A stretch of 64,000 nucleotides of DNA, from NCBI RefSeq assembly GCF_009601165.1, contig NZ_WIRE01000002.1:248001-312000 (forward strand), given 5' to 3'. Within the stretch, counting starts at the first letter, position 1. Every line of letters begins with the position of its first letter. The notes under the pieces are model-generated. The model searched no databases. It was not told where the DNA came from and saw nothing but the letters and a program-made list of their open reading frames with translations. This document shows, in pieces, positions 30,547 through 39,200 of this stretch. The translations under genes were made by a program, and so were the position numbers. The DNA comes from Alcanivorax sediminis (GTDB lineage Bacteria > Pseudomonadota > Gammaproteobacteria > Pseudomonadales > Alcanivoracaceae).

Positions 30547-31091
30547 CTAACGCACTGACTGTGGCCCGAAGGGGTCGGCGAATGGCACGCGAGCCTGACC
30601 AGACCAGGAAACCAGGAACCCTCACCTTCAAGTCGAGGGTCTGGATGGCCGTAACTCGATTACAGGCACTCGCTACCCCGCTTCAATACACCCTCGTAGT
30701 GCCCGGAAAAACACCCTCTCTATAGCAGTGCCCATAGCCCAGTAACGTACGCAGGCCGAGCGAAGTAAACGGCGCGAAGCGCAATGGCAGAATGATATCC
30801 ATCGACCCTGCTCAACAGACGGGCCCATAATCTTTGTAGGATATGGCTTACAGAAAAAGCTAACCGGTTGATATAGAGTCAATTTCTGGATGGCATGAAA
30901 TTGCGAGTAAGCACGATCGTGCGGGTATTATGTCGAACGTTCGCGATTTGTCAGTTGGGATACGTTCTTATTTTCAACGTAACGAGTTGTCTTTGAAGTG
31001 AAAACCAAACACAACCGCGTTGTGGCGAAAATAATTATGTCGAATTGAGTTAAGTCGATTGGTTCGTCTTAATACGCTGTTAAGTGAAAAT
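30547..31091. other. Non-coding approach to the cassette array, with a possible long attC
   Basis: No gene seen. At 30977-31085 a possible attC starts with ACGTAAC and ends with GTTAAGT (109 bases), with a perfect internal hairpin CACAAC-CGC-GTTGTG. The outer arms pair imperfectly, so the call is weak. No attI site or integrase is present. Confidence 0.4.
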
Positions 31092-31400
31092 ATGACAAAG
31101 CATTGCTGTGCCGACATGGATCGTTCAATGCGCATGGATTGCGATGTCCATGAGAGCGCTTACGATTGCCCGGACGTTTTGGTCTCATATGTTCCGAGGT
31201 TTGATGAGTACGGCCTGATCATCCATGACGGCGGGACTTCTTCGATTGAAATAGTATTCTGCCCCTGGTGCGGAAGAAAACTTCCTGAGTCCAAGCGGGA
31301 TCAGTGGTTTGATGAGTTAGAGAGGCTGGGTTTTGATGATCCAGCTCTGCAGGAGATACCCGATGCTTTCAAAAGCGACGCATGGTACAGGGACACTTAA
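31092..31400 (+). CDS. Cassette 1: small cysteine-motif protein (DUF6980-like)
   Basis: A 102-aa protein MTKHCCADMDRSMRMDCDVH... with a closing FCPWCGRKLPESKRDQWFDEL. The CC, C and CPWC cysteines probably bind zinc. It resembles a small family commonly found as integron cassettes and annotated DUF6980; function unknown. ATG 31092 follows the GTTAAGT core by six bases. Stop codon TAA overlaps the R'' box of attC 1. Confidence 0.75.
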   Translation: MTKHCCADMDRSMRMDCDVHESAYDCPDVLVSYVPRFDEYGLIIHDGGTSSIEIVFCPWCGRKLPESKRDQWFDELERLGFDDPALQEIPDAFKSDAWYRDT

Positions 31401-31442
31401 CAAGGCTGAGCACGCGACAAGCGCGTGTCAGCGGCGTTAAAT
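31395..31442 (+). other. attC site 1
   Basis: R'' ACTTAAC (31395-31401) and R' GTTAAAT (31436-31442). The stem CTGA-CACGCG / CGCGTG-TCAG carries one unpaired G on the left arm, the extrahelical base typical of attC. 48 bases. Confidence 0.88.
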
Positions 31443-31446
31443 CGTT

Positions 31447-31992
31447 ATGAATATCGAGTCACGACTAAATGAGTTGCCAGATTTCGCTACATCCGTTGTT
31501 GAGGTGGCGCGGTCTTTGTTGAGTGTGGGAGAAATTGAAACTGGCAAGGATTATTTCAAGCTTGGAAATGACAAAGCTGTTGCCCCAATGTACTCCGCCA
31601 TGACTATCTGGGACGGAAGATCTGAAGATGAGTTGGCGTCACACCTAGGCCGCTTTGATTTTGAAGTTCCCTCTATGTATAGAGAGATTTACTCAAGCTT
31701 TGCCGGTCTAAGTATTTATGACCTCGACATTTTCGGCACACTTGTTTATCCGGGCCTTCAGCCACTTGATATTGTGGCCGCGAATCAATTTTGGCGAAAT
31801 CCTTACAAGTCAGGAAGACATCTCTTTCATTTCGGTGGTCGAAGCTATACAGCCTCTGATAATGCTGGGTACTTCATACGTGCTGACGCAATTGAAGTGC
31901 AGACAGAAGAGGGTGCTATCCTGGAGAAATATGATTGCCTTTCCGATTTTTTTCATAATGAAGTCGCCATTGTTTCTGCTGGAAAGGCATAG
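31447..31992 (+). CDS. Cassette 2: SMI1/KNR4 (SUKH)-like protein
   Basis: A 181-aa soluble acidic protein. The segment LGRFDFEVPSMYREIYSSFAG followed by YDLDIFGTL resembles the SUKH (SMI1/KNR4) fold, whose members are often immunity proteins against nuclease toxins; recognition is moderate and no toxin gene is adjacent. Starts four bases after attC 1. Confidence 0.6.
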   Translation: MNIESRLNELPDFATSVVEVARSLLSVGEIETGKDYFKLGNDKAVAPMYSAMTIWDGRSEDELASHLGRFDFEVPSMYREIYSSFAGLSIYDLDIFGTLVYPGLQPLDIVAANQFWRNPYKSGRHLFHFGGRSYTASDNAGYFIRADAIEVQTEEGAILEKYDCLSDFFHNEVAIVSAGKA

Positions 31993-32047
31993 ATTTAACA
32001 AGAATCTGCAGCCGACCGCTTCGCGCCGGCTGAGCTAAGCGTTAAGT
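31993..32047 (+). other. attC site 2
   Basis: R'' ATTTAAC and R' GTTAAGT enclose a stem GCAGCCG...CGGCTGAGC with CCGCTTCGCG at the tip. 55 bases; starts on the base after the stop of cassette 2. Confidence 0.9.
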
Positions 32048-32050
32048 GCT

Positions 32051-32383
32051 ATGAGGCTGATACCAATAACTATGCTTCTCATTGCTTCAGCTTCTGTATT
32101 TGCTGAGCCTGATATTGAGAGTGCAGTGAGAAGCTTGTTGGCTGGGGAAGCCGCTGTTATCGAACATGTTGGGCCCAGTCTGCAAGCCAAGATTGATTCA
32201 CTGCCTGATAACTGCTCAGTTGAAGTGGTTATTGGCGATGCTGAATACCCCATCGGTGATGGAGAGGCCACCCATCATTCACTCGTAGAGTGCGGAGCTT
32301 CAGGTGGTATAGGTTTGAGGCTTAAAGCGTTGGGAAGTAATGATTACCGTGTGCTTGGCTTTTGGAGTCTGTCAGGCACTTAA
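32051..32383 (+). CDS. Cassette 3: small exported protein of unknown function
   Basis: A 110-aa protein with signal peptide MRLIPITMLLIASASVFA and two cysteines (NCSVEV, VECGAS) that could form a disulfide. No family recognised. The gene occupies the whole cassette. Confidence 0.65.
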   Translation: MRLIPITMLLIASASVFAEPDIESAVRSLLAGEAAVIEHVGPSLQAKIDSLPDNCSVEVVIGDAEYPIGDGEATHHSLVECGASGGIGLRLKALGSNDYRVLGFWSLSGT

Positions 32384-32429
32384 CAAGTACCTCCAGGCCG
32401 ACCTTCGGTGGCTGAGGCGGGCGTTACGT
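32378..32429 (+). other. attC site 3
   Basis: R'' ACTTAAC (overlapping the cassette 3 stop) and R' GTTACGT; stem built on CAGGCCGACC-TTCG-GTGGCTG. 52 bases. Confidence 0.86.
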
Positions 32430-32439
32430 TGATTAGATC

Positions 32440-32949
32440 ATGAGAATCTGGGTGCTTTTGGTGGTTGTCATGTTGTGCGGGTGTACTGTTCTAGCCAAGG
32501 ATGAGTACATGGCTGTTTCCGATCCCGCTGGATATAAGCACTATGATTTCGAGCAACTGGATTGCTATGAAACTGAAGGCTTGGAGGTTTGCTCGCGCCC
32601 CTTCAAGAGCAAATCATTAATGATTGGTGTCGTTGTGCCAATCTGGCCGCAATTTTCCAGAGGAAGGCTTTCTTACGATATCGAGCGGGATCGCTCCGTC
32701 CGAGTTAGGAACACGTCGGAAGGTATTGCTAAGTTGGTCTTGTTCTCGTCTGCGGCTGGTTGCGAGTATGAGGAAAGCTCCATCACATGCGCAGAGCTAG
32801 ATAATTTTGAGCTGATGCCTAGCGAGAGCGTTTGGATGAAACTGCCAAAGCATGATGGCCTCGAAATACGAACTGATTTTGAGGGCAAAGGAAGCATCAT
32901 TCAATTGCGCACAAAGACACGGCTCAATATCCATGCCGTATCTGTGTAA
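32440..32949 (+). CDS. Cassette 4: small lipoprotein of unknown function
   Basis: A 169-aa lipoprotein: signal peptide and lipobox (VVVMLCGCTVLA), then a short domain with four further cysteines. No family recognised. Eleven bases separate its ATG from attC 3. Confidence 0.65.
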   Translation: MRIWVLLVVVMLCGCTVLAKDEYMAVSDPAGYKHYDFEQLDCYETEGLEVCSRPFKSKSLMIGVVVPIWPQFSRGRLSYDIERDRSVRVRNTSEGIAKLVLFSSAAGCEYEESSITCAELDNFELMPSESVWMKLPKHDGLEIRTDFEGKGSIIQLRTKTRLNIHAVSV

Positions 32950-32950
32950 A

Positions 32951-33002
32951 ACGTAACAATAAGCAGCAGGCCGACCTTCGGCGGCTGTGCTGGGCGTTAA
33001 CT
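32951..33002 (+). other. attC site 4
   Basis: R'' ACGTAAC and R' GTTAACT; stem GCAGCAGGCCGACC-TTCG-GCGGCTGTGCTGGGC. 52 bases. Very close in sequence to attC 6. Confidence 0.9.
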
Positions 33003-33017
33003 CACTGAGGGAATATC

Positions 33018-33548
33018 GTGAACGAAGAGGAATTTTGGAAGCTGGTTGAGTCTTCAGGTTCTCCAGATAAATGTTCTCCAGATGAGCAGTGCGAACGAAT
33101 AACCGAACAGCTTTCGGGAAAGTCAAAGGAAGAACTGGTGTCCTTTGCCAACATACACAGAGAGATGCTGTCTAAGGCCTATACTTGGCCGATGCTTAAA
33201 GCTAGCTTTATCATACTCAGCTATATATCAGATGACGCATTTGAAGATTTTCGAAACTGGGTAATTCTCAACGGAAAGCAACGGTTTTACGAAACCCTTG
33301 AAAGCCCTGACAAAATTGCAAGTTATATACAGGTTCAAGATCCAGTTGAAGAAGTAACAGGCGAGGCTTTGTTGTATGTGTGCGATGAAGCATGGGATGG
33401 AGACATTGAGGATTTAGAAGAAGAATATGTCTATCCAAAAGACCCGTTGATCGAAGAAGATTGGCCTTCGGAAAACGAGCTAAAACAAGAATTCCCGGAG
33501 CTATATGATCAATTCTGGGATGAAGAGAATGTCAGGACACTAAATTAA
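33018..33548 (+). CDS. Cassette 5: DUF4240-like protein
   Basis: A 176-aa acidic soluble protein. MNEEEFWKLVESS at the start and EDFRNWVILNGKQRFYETLESPD in the middle match the DUF4240 pattern, a family of unknown function often found near polymorphic toxins and in integrons. GTG start after GAGGGA. Confidence 0.72.
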   Translation: MNEEEFWKLVESSGSPDKCSPDEQCERITEQLSGKSKEELVSFANIHREMLSKAYTWPMLKASFIILSYISDDAFEDFRNWVILNGKQRFYETLESPDKIASYIQVQDPVEEVTGEALLYVCDEAWDGDIEDLEEEYVYPKDPLIEEDWPSENELKQEFPELYDQFWDEENVRTLN

Positions 33549-33549
33549 G

Positions 33550-33644
33550 AGTTAACAAGCGGCTCCACCGGACAAATTCTAGTGTCACCTTTTTTGTTCC
33601 AAAAAAGTCGCCAATAAAATTCCTCGGTAAGCCGGGCGTTAGGT
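33550..33644 (+). other. attC site 5 (long)
   Basis: R'' AGTTAAC and R' GTTAGGT; the arms CGGCT / AGCCG lie next to the core boxes and the long variable loop contains a T-run/A-run hairpin (CTTTTTTG-TTC-CAAAAAAG). 95 bases, within the attC size range. Confidence 0.78.
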
Positions 33645-33648
33645 TTTT

Positions 33649-34074
33649 ATGAGATTAATCATCGCTTTCGTATTGTCTGCTCTGGCGCCGACGTTAGTGG
33701 TGGCGGTGCCATATTTGATAGATCAGTTTCTGCGGTACGAATTAGATGAATACATAGCGATAAGAACGGGAAAGGTTTTTATCGTGGTCTTTGTATATTC
33801 GGCTTTGCATGCAGCCATGCTTGGTTTGCCCGGCTACATGATCTTGAAAGCCCTGGGAAGGCTAAATCGTTTATCGGTCTATGTAGGAAGCTTCATTGTT
33901 GGTGCGATACCAATGAGTGTGATGTTTACGGTTGAGGCCTGGGGGCGAAATAAAGCAGATGAGGTGGTTCTTATGCTGCTTATCTTTGGGGGTATGGGGC
34001 TCATCGGTGGAATTGTATTCTGGGGAGCAAAACCTAACAAAAAGCAGCAGGGCGACCTTCGGCGGCTGTGCTAG
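33649..34074 (+). CDS. Cassette 6: small membrane protein
   Basis: A 141-aa protein with about four membrane segments (LIIAFVLSALAPTLVVAVPYLI, VFIVVFVYSALHAAMLGLPGYMIL, VGSFIVGAIPMSVMF, VVLMLLIFGGMGLIGGIVFW). No family recognised. The frame runs on through the attC stem, so its last ~14 residues (NKKQQGDLRRLC) are encoded by attC 6. Confidence 0.65.
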   Translation: MRLIIAFVLSALAPTLVVAVPYLIDQFLRYELDEYIAIRTGKVFIVVFVYSALHAAMLGLPGYMILKALGRLNRLSVYVGSFIVGAIPMSVMFTVEAWGRNKADEVVLMLLIFGGMGLIGGIVFWGAKPNKKQQGDLRRLC

Positions 34075-34083
34075 GCGTTATAT
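34032..34083 (+). other. attC site 6
   Basis: R'' ACCTAAC and R' GTTATAT; stem GCAGCAGGGCGACC-TTCG-GCGGCTGTGCTAGGC. 52 bases. It contains the stop codon of cassette 6. Confidence 0.9.
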
Positions 34084-34091
34084 CTTAGGGA

Positions 34092-34385
34092 ATGGTGGTC
34101 ATGGGCAGGCAGGTAGAGTTTTCTGCATTTGAGGCTCTTTCCGTGCTGTGGTCAGGGTTTGAGCCATGGCAGAAGGTAGTGATCCCGGTGGTACTTGTAA
34201 TGGCCGTTGGTATGGCTGCTTACCGTGGGTTTGTAGAGCGAAAGGATCCTGAGGTAAAGGAGGCCAAACGGAGCGGGCCATTCGCCTATTTTGGCCTTGG
34301 CAATGATGACCTCAAGCTGTTCCTGGTTGGCGGTGGGTTATTTATATTAATGATTGTTGCTGCTCAATTTTTGGTGGCGATATAA
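34092..34385 (+). CDS. Cassette 7: small membrane protein, end of array
   Basis: A 97-aa protein with two membrane segments (VVIPVVLVMAVGMAAY and LFLVGGGLFILMIVAAQFLVAI) and a charged loop. An in-frame ATG at 34101 is an alternative start. Its stop overlaps ATAACAAGCG, which looks like the left half of an attC with no right half, marking the broken end of the array. Confidence 0.62.
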   Translation: MVVMGRQVEFSAFEALSVLWSGFEPWQKVVIPVVLVMAVGMAAYRGFVERKDPEVKEAKRSGPFAYFGLGNDDLKLFLVGGGLFILMIVAAQFLVAI

Positions 34386-34455
34386 CAAGCGATTGCGCCC
34401 ATCTTCTGACTCTGGCCACGACTATAAGATTAGCAACACCACTGAGACCCAATTC

Positions 34456-34764
34456 ATGGAAGAAAAAGTCGCTGTTTTCGGATTTCTCCGTTTCCCGCCG
34501 GCATCCATCCCTGCTGTCCGCCCCTTTCTGGCGGAATTCGTTCGGGCCACCCGCGCCAACGATGGTTGTCTTGCCTATGATGTGGCTGAGGATCTGGCCG
34601 AGCCCGGGTTGATTCGCTTTTCCGAGCTGTGGCCGGATCATGCGTCACTGGATGCGCATCTGGTGGCGCCGCATATTGTGCCCTGGCGCGCGGCCGCAAA
34701 AGAGCTTGGGTTGCTGGAGCGGCAGTTTACCGCCTATGACATAGCGGGCGCTCGGCCGGTCTAG
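34456..34764 (+). CDS. Antibiotic biosynthesis monooxygenase (ABM) family protein
   Basis: A 102-aa ferredoxin-like fold protein of the YgiN/putative quinol monooxygenase type: GFLRFPPASIPAVRPFLAEFVRATRANDGCLAYDVAEDL, then IRFSELWPDHASLDAHLVAPH. Usually dimeric and acting on quinones or small aromatics. ATG 34456 gives the family length; the longer frame upstream reads through the cassette border. Confidence 0.82.
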   Translation: MEEKVAVFGFLRFPPASIPAVRPFLAEFVRATRANDGCLAYDVAEDLAEPGLIRFSELWPDHASLDAHLVAPHIVPWRAAAKELGLLERQFTAYDIAGARPV

Positions 34765-34792
34765 TTCCCCGTTTTTTCGCAAAGGACATTGC

Positions 34793-35386
34793 ATGAGAAT
34801 CTATGGTGATAGCCAATCCGGGAATTGCTACAAGGTGAAGCTGGTTTGCCACTTGCTGGAACGGGAGTATGAATGGGTAGAGGTGGATATCCTGGCTGGT
34901 GAGACTCGCTCCCCGGATTTTTTGTCCCGGAACGCCAACGGCAAGATCCCCCTGTTGGATCTCGGTGATGACGGTTACCTGGCTGAATCCAATGCCATCA
35001 TTAACTACCTGGCCGCAGGGTCTGCGCTTTATCCCGCAGACGCACTGACCCAGGCCAGAATCCAGCAGTGGCAATTCTTTGAGCAGTACAGCCATGAGCC
35101 TTTTATTGCGGTAGCCCGCTTTATCAACAAATATCTGGGACTGCCGCCGGGCCGTGCTGATGAGTATGCGGCCAAACAGGAAGGCGGGCATAAGGCCTTG
35201 CAAGTGATGGAGCGACAGCTGCATGGCGCGGATTATCTAGTGGGAGACGTCATTACGACGGCGGACCTCGCTCTGTACGCTTATACCCACGTGGCGCACG
35301 AGGGGGGCTTTGACCTGACTACTTACCCTGGCATCCAGGCCTGGTTGGGACGAGTGGCATCGCAACCGGGTTTCACTGAAATGTGA
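34793..35386 (+). CDS. Glutathione S-transferase family protein
   Basis: A 197-aa two-domain GST. The N-terminal thioredoxin-like domain begins RIYGDSQSGNCYKVKLVCHLL and contains NGKIPLLDLGDDGYLAESNAIINYLA, with the ES glutathione-contact pair; the all-helical C-terminal domain includes YLVGDVITTADLALYAYTH. AAAGGA precedes the ATG. Confidence 0.9.
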   Translation: MRIYGDSQSGNCYKVKLVCHLLEREYEWVEVDILAGETRSPDFLSRNANGKIPLLDLGDDGYLAESNAIINYLAAGSALYPADALTQARIQQWQFFEQYSHEPFIAVARFINKYLGLPPGRADEYAAKQEGGHKALQVMERQLHGADYLVGDVITTADLALYAYTHVAHEGGFDLTTYPGIQAWLGRVASQPGFTEM

Positions 35387-35466
35387 TCCCCTTGTGTGCC
35401 GAGCAGGGATCTGTTGATGATACCTGTTTATCCTTGTTTGTAGCTCGCCAGCCAACAGGAGCCACC

Positions 35467-35868
35467 ATGCATACACTGATTGCGGCGCTCACCTACTTTT
35501 TTCTGGTTTTTGCGGTGGGCTTTGCCCTTGCCCTGATCCGCATACCCTTTCTGGTTCCCCGGCTGGGTGAGCGGTGGGCGGAGCTGCTGGAGTTGCCTTT
35601 CATGCTGCTGGCGAGTTTTCTCGCAGCCCGCTGGCTGGTGGAGCGTTTTGTGCTGGTGACAGCGGGGCAACGTGTCGGAGCAGGCTTTATCGCCTTGACG
35701 ATAATGGTGCTGGCCGAGCTGACCTTGACCGTGGCGATGGGCCAGCCGGTGGTGGATTACGTTGCGGGTCGTGACCCGGTATCCGGGCCGGCTTATCTGG
35801 TGTCGCTCTTGCTGTTCGCCTTGATGCCGCTTTTGGTGGGGCACCGTAGCGGCGCTCATCCACACTAA
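35467..35868 (+). CDS. Small integral membrane protein of unknown function
   Basis: A 133-aa protein with about four membrane segments. AGGAG at 35457-35461 supports ATG 35467; the open frame upstream (28 codons) is not protein-like. No named family recognised. Confidence 0.7.
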   Translation: MHTLIAALTYFFLVFAVGFALALIRIPFLVPRLGERWAELLELPFMLLASFLAARWLVERFVLVTAGQRVGAGFIALTIMVLAELTLTVAMGQPVVDYVAGRDPVSGPAYLVSLLLFALMPLLVGHRSGAHPH

Positions 35869-36224
35869 AACCGTTCCTGACTCAACGACGGCAGAAAAAC
35901 GGTGGTGCCTGGCTGCGCGACTGCAGACCCCATCCACCGGGGCGAACACGGCTGCTGATTGTCAGCAATCCCTCCGTCACTTGGCCCCAATAGTCCGTCC
36001 GATTCCATAACTGGCGATGAGTGCGGCCAGGGCCATACAGGCCGGCTGGAGTACTGCCGCGGTACGGATAAAGGGTTGTGCCGTCAAAGGCGTGGCGTGT
36101 AAGCCATTTCGTATAGTGTTCTATTTGTGATTGCTTTCTCAGTTTATGGCTATGCCCTCTACTAGGGTGGCTTCATTGTGCACGGATCGCACATCAACAC
36201 CTTTGAAGAGAGCGAGGGATCGCC
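35869..36224. other. Intergenic region before the 1049-residue protein gene
   Basis: No gene called. On the minus strand 35982-36100 encodes a start-less, hydrophobic stretch ending GIGRTIGAK and a stop, possibly the remnant of a membrane protein gene. The promoter of the next operon must be near 36100-36200. Confidence 0.35.
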
Positions 36225-39200
36225 ATGGAAACGCTTTTTAATTTTATTCATATTCGTCCACCCGTGGAGCCCAGAGAGGACATCACTCCTATTTCGCTGG
36301 CCGCCGAAACCAGCTTTCAGGAGAAGCTGCGCGAGGCGGCTAACTCCGACGACCCACGGGAAAAGATCAAGGCACAAGCCCGAAAATTTGTTGCCAGCAA
36401 GGCCTTCATCGGGACTCGTGAGAATCTGCTTTTTGCCTCCCAGTTGCGTAGCGTGGGGGCCGCGTTTGATGCCTTGCAGGATGAGTCGTCGCTTGATCCC
36501 GATGATCTGGTTGCAGCGGTACAGGAAGCGTTTGGCAAGTCTCCTGCGGAACTGGTCGCCATGGCACAGTTTCAGAAGGAACTGAGTGCGCTTCGGGATT
36601 CTATTCTTGCCATCAAGTTTCTTCCTGAGGAGCACCGCCGTCCTCTGCATCATATTGCCCAGGCGTTGCGCGACATGATGTTGTTCGAGGTGCTGGCAGA
36701 GGATGCGCATCAGGTTGATCTGCCGGAGCGACTTCGCACCTACCGCCAGCGTAGCCTGTTGATGCCCGAGGGGCTTTCGCTTGGCTCGATTCTGCGCTCG
36801 CCACGGAAAAAGAAAGACGCCGATCCGGATGAAACCCGCAAGGCGTTTGACGAGGGCATGGCCCGTTTCAAGGGCATACTGGGCGCGATTGATGAACTGA
36901 CACGGATTGATGGACAGAAACTGGTTCAGTCTCCGGTGAAGGCCAGCAAAGCACTGCAGCCCCCCAAGGCGCTTCAGCCACAAAGTATTCTCAAGGCCGC
37001 CTTTGACAAGGGGTACTCGCCATATCTGTCGCCGCTGCAAAGCGCGATCGCCTCGTCGTCTTCCCGGGTCAGTCCGAACCTGAGTCGTGCCGTTGCGGGT
37101 ACGGATAACGCAGAGATGCTTGCCCGAGTGGCTCAGATCGATTTCTCCACCCCGTTGGTGATGGCGGACAAGGCGCCAATGATGGCGCGCACAACCTTTG
37201 CGGGGCGAACAGCCTTTGAGCCGACCAAGCCGGAGAGTCGGTCTTTTCTGATGACCCCGGAGGCCGGACGAAAACTCAGCAAAAGCACTCAGGAAGCGCT
37301 CAAGGGGCGCAACCTGGACGTCATGGCCCAGCCGGTGGATGAAGTGGTCAGCCAGTTGCGTGTGGAAGCGGCCGCGGTGGGGCAACAGCTGGAACAGCTG
37401 GCGGATCCTGGTGTGCACCGTACCTTCAAGCGCATTGGCAACACCATGGTGCTGATTAACTCTCCGATTGCGACCCCCTGGGTCATGACCAGTATGGGCT
37501 ACTCTCCCGGGATCTTGTTTCCGTTGCCCGAGCTGCTCCCACTGGACGTTCGGGTACCGCGTAGCCACGGTGATGTGAAGCCGGTGGGGGTGGCGGATCT
37601 GCTTGTGGTCAAGCAGTTCCTCAAGCGTTATGAAGCCAGGGATATTGCGCATATCGAGAATGTGCTGCAGGGGGAGGGGAAGGAGCGTACCCACCGCCGT
37701 CGCAACCAAACCGAAGAGCTGACATTCCGTGAAGTGGAAACCACGACCAGCGAAGAGCGCGAGCTGGAATCCACGGACCGTTTTGAAATGGCCCGGGAAA
37801 GTAGTGAAACAATCCAGGAGGATGCCAAGCTCAAAGCCGGGATGAGCATCACGGCCAAGTACGGCCCAGCAGTGGAGTTTTCTGCCAGTGTGGAAGGCTC
37901 TTACTCTCGTTCCAAAACGGAAGTGACCAAATCGGCATCCACTTTTTCCAAGGAAGTCACGCAGCGTAGTTCAAAGAAAATTGCCGAACGGGTGCTTGAG
38001 CGCGAGTCGCGCAAGATCACCACGGAAGTGGAAGAAACCAATAAGCATACACTCGACAACACGGGTGGCGATGGGCATGTCCGGGGCATCTACCAGTGGA
38101 TAGAGAAGGTATATGAAGCGCAGATGTTCAACTATGGCCTGCGTACCATGTTTGATTTCATGGTGCCGGAGCCGGGCGCATTCTTGCTTGAGGCCCTGCG
38201 TCGTGCTCATGTCAGTGCGACGGAGCTGGTCAAGCCCATGCCTTTCAACATCCGGCCGGATCAGCTCACGGAGTTCAACTATCACTCCTGGGTGGCCGCC
38301 TACCATGCCACCGACGTGACGCCCCCGCCGGAGCCGTATATCACCAAGTCGCATGACTACAATGCTGGTGGCGGCGACGACAAGACTGACTACAACCATT
38401 CCAGCCAGATTCAGATTGATGAAGGCTACCGTGCCATTTACGCCACGGTAGGCGTGGTGGGCAATACCTGGTCTGAGAATGCCGATGTGGATGTTGTGGT
38501 AGGGCAGCGTGGCAACCGTATTTCCAATGCGGGTATTCGGGTTTGGCACACCTCTCTGGATAACGAGGTGCTGGCGATCCCTATCGCCATCAACAGTTTT
38601 GATCACTCTGATCTGGCGATTGCGATTGAGGTGAAATGCCAGCGTACCGACCGGGCCATGGCCAAGTGGCGCCATGAAACCCATGCAAAACTCACCACCG
38701 CCTACCTGGCTCGACTTGCCGAATATGAAGAGAAGCTGGCAGCGCTGAAAGCTGAAGCGGGCATTGTGATTGAAGGTAAAAGCCCGGCGTTGAATCAGGA
38801 AATCATGGTGGATGAACTGAAGAAAGCCTGCATCAGCATCATGACAGAACAGCACTACGAGCTTTTCAATGCGATTGAGGCGGGCAGCAATGGCATGCCC
38901 CAGGTCAATTTGTGGGAGAACGAAGCGGAAGGCCCGTATGTACGCTTTTTCGAGCAGGCATTTGAATGGGAGCAGATGACCTGGCTGACCTACCCCTACT
39001 TCTGGGGTCGTAAATCCCAGTGGAGTGATCGCATTGCCATGGAAGATGCGGACCCGCTGTTCAATCAGTTCATGAAGGCGGGCTATTGCCGGGTGGTGGT
39101 GCCGTTGCGTCCTGGCTTCGAAGGAGCGGTGGACCATTTCATGAACTTTGGTGAGCCCTGGATGGGTGGGCCCCTGCCAGCGGTGACCAGTGATCTTTAT

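Larger units (their letters stand above)
31079..34391 (+). mobile_element. Integron cassette array without integrase (CALIN)
   Basis: Seven small plus-strand genes, each followed by an attC recombination site beginning RYYYAAC-like and ending GTTRRRY-like. Six attC sites (48-95 bases) have both core boxes and a foldable stem; the seventh is truncated. No integron integrase gene occurs in the window. Codon use and GC differ from neighbouring housekeeping genes. Confidence 0.88.

Noticed and set aside
30977..34391. Complete integron with its own integrase
   Set aside because: No intI-like tyrosine recombinase is present near the array. The only integrase (27565-29004) belongs to the tRNA-Ser element and has a different N-terminal domain and att context.
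36162..37709. A 515-codon minus-strand frame opposite the 1049-residue protein gene
   Set aside because: Arg/His/Leu-rich product typical of antisense translation; the plus-strand gene has a start signal, coupling to the patatin gene and normal protein composition.
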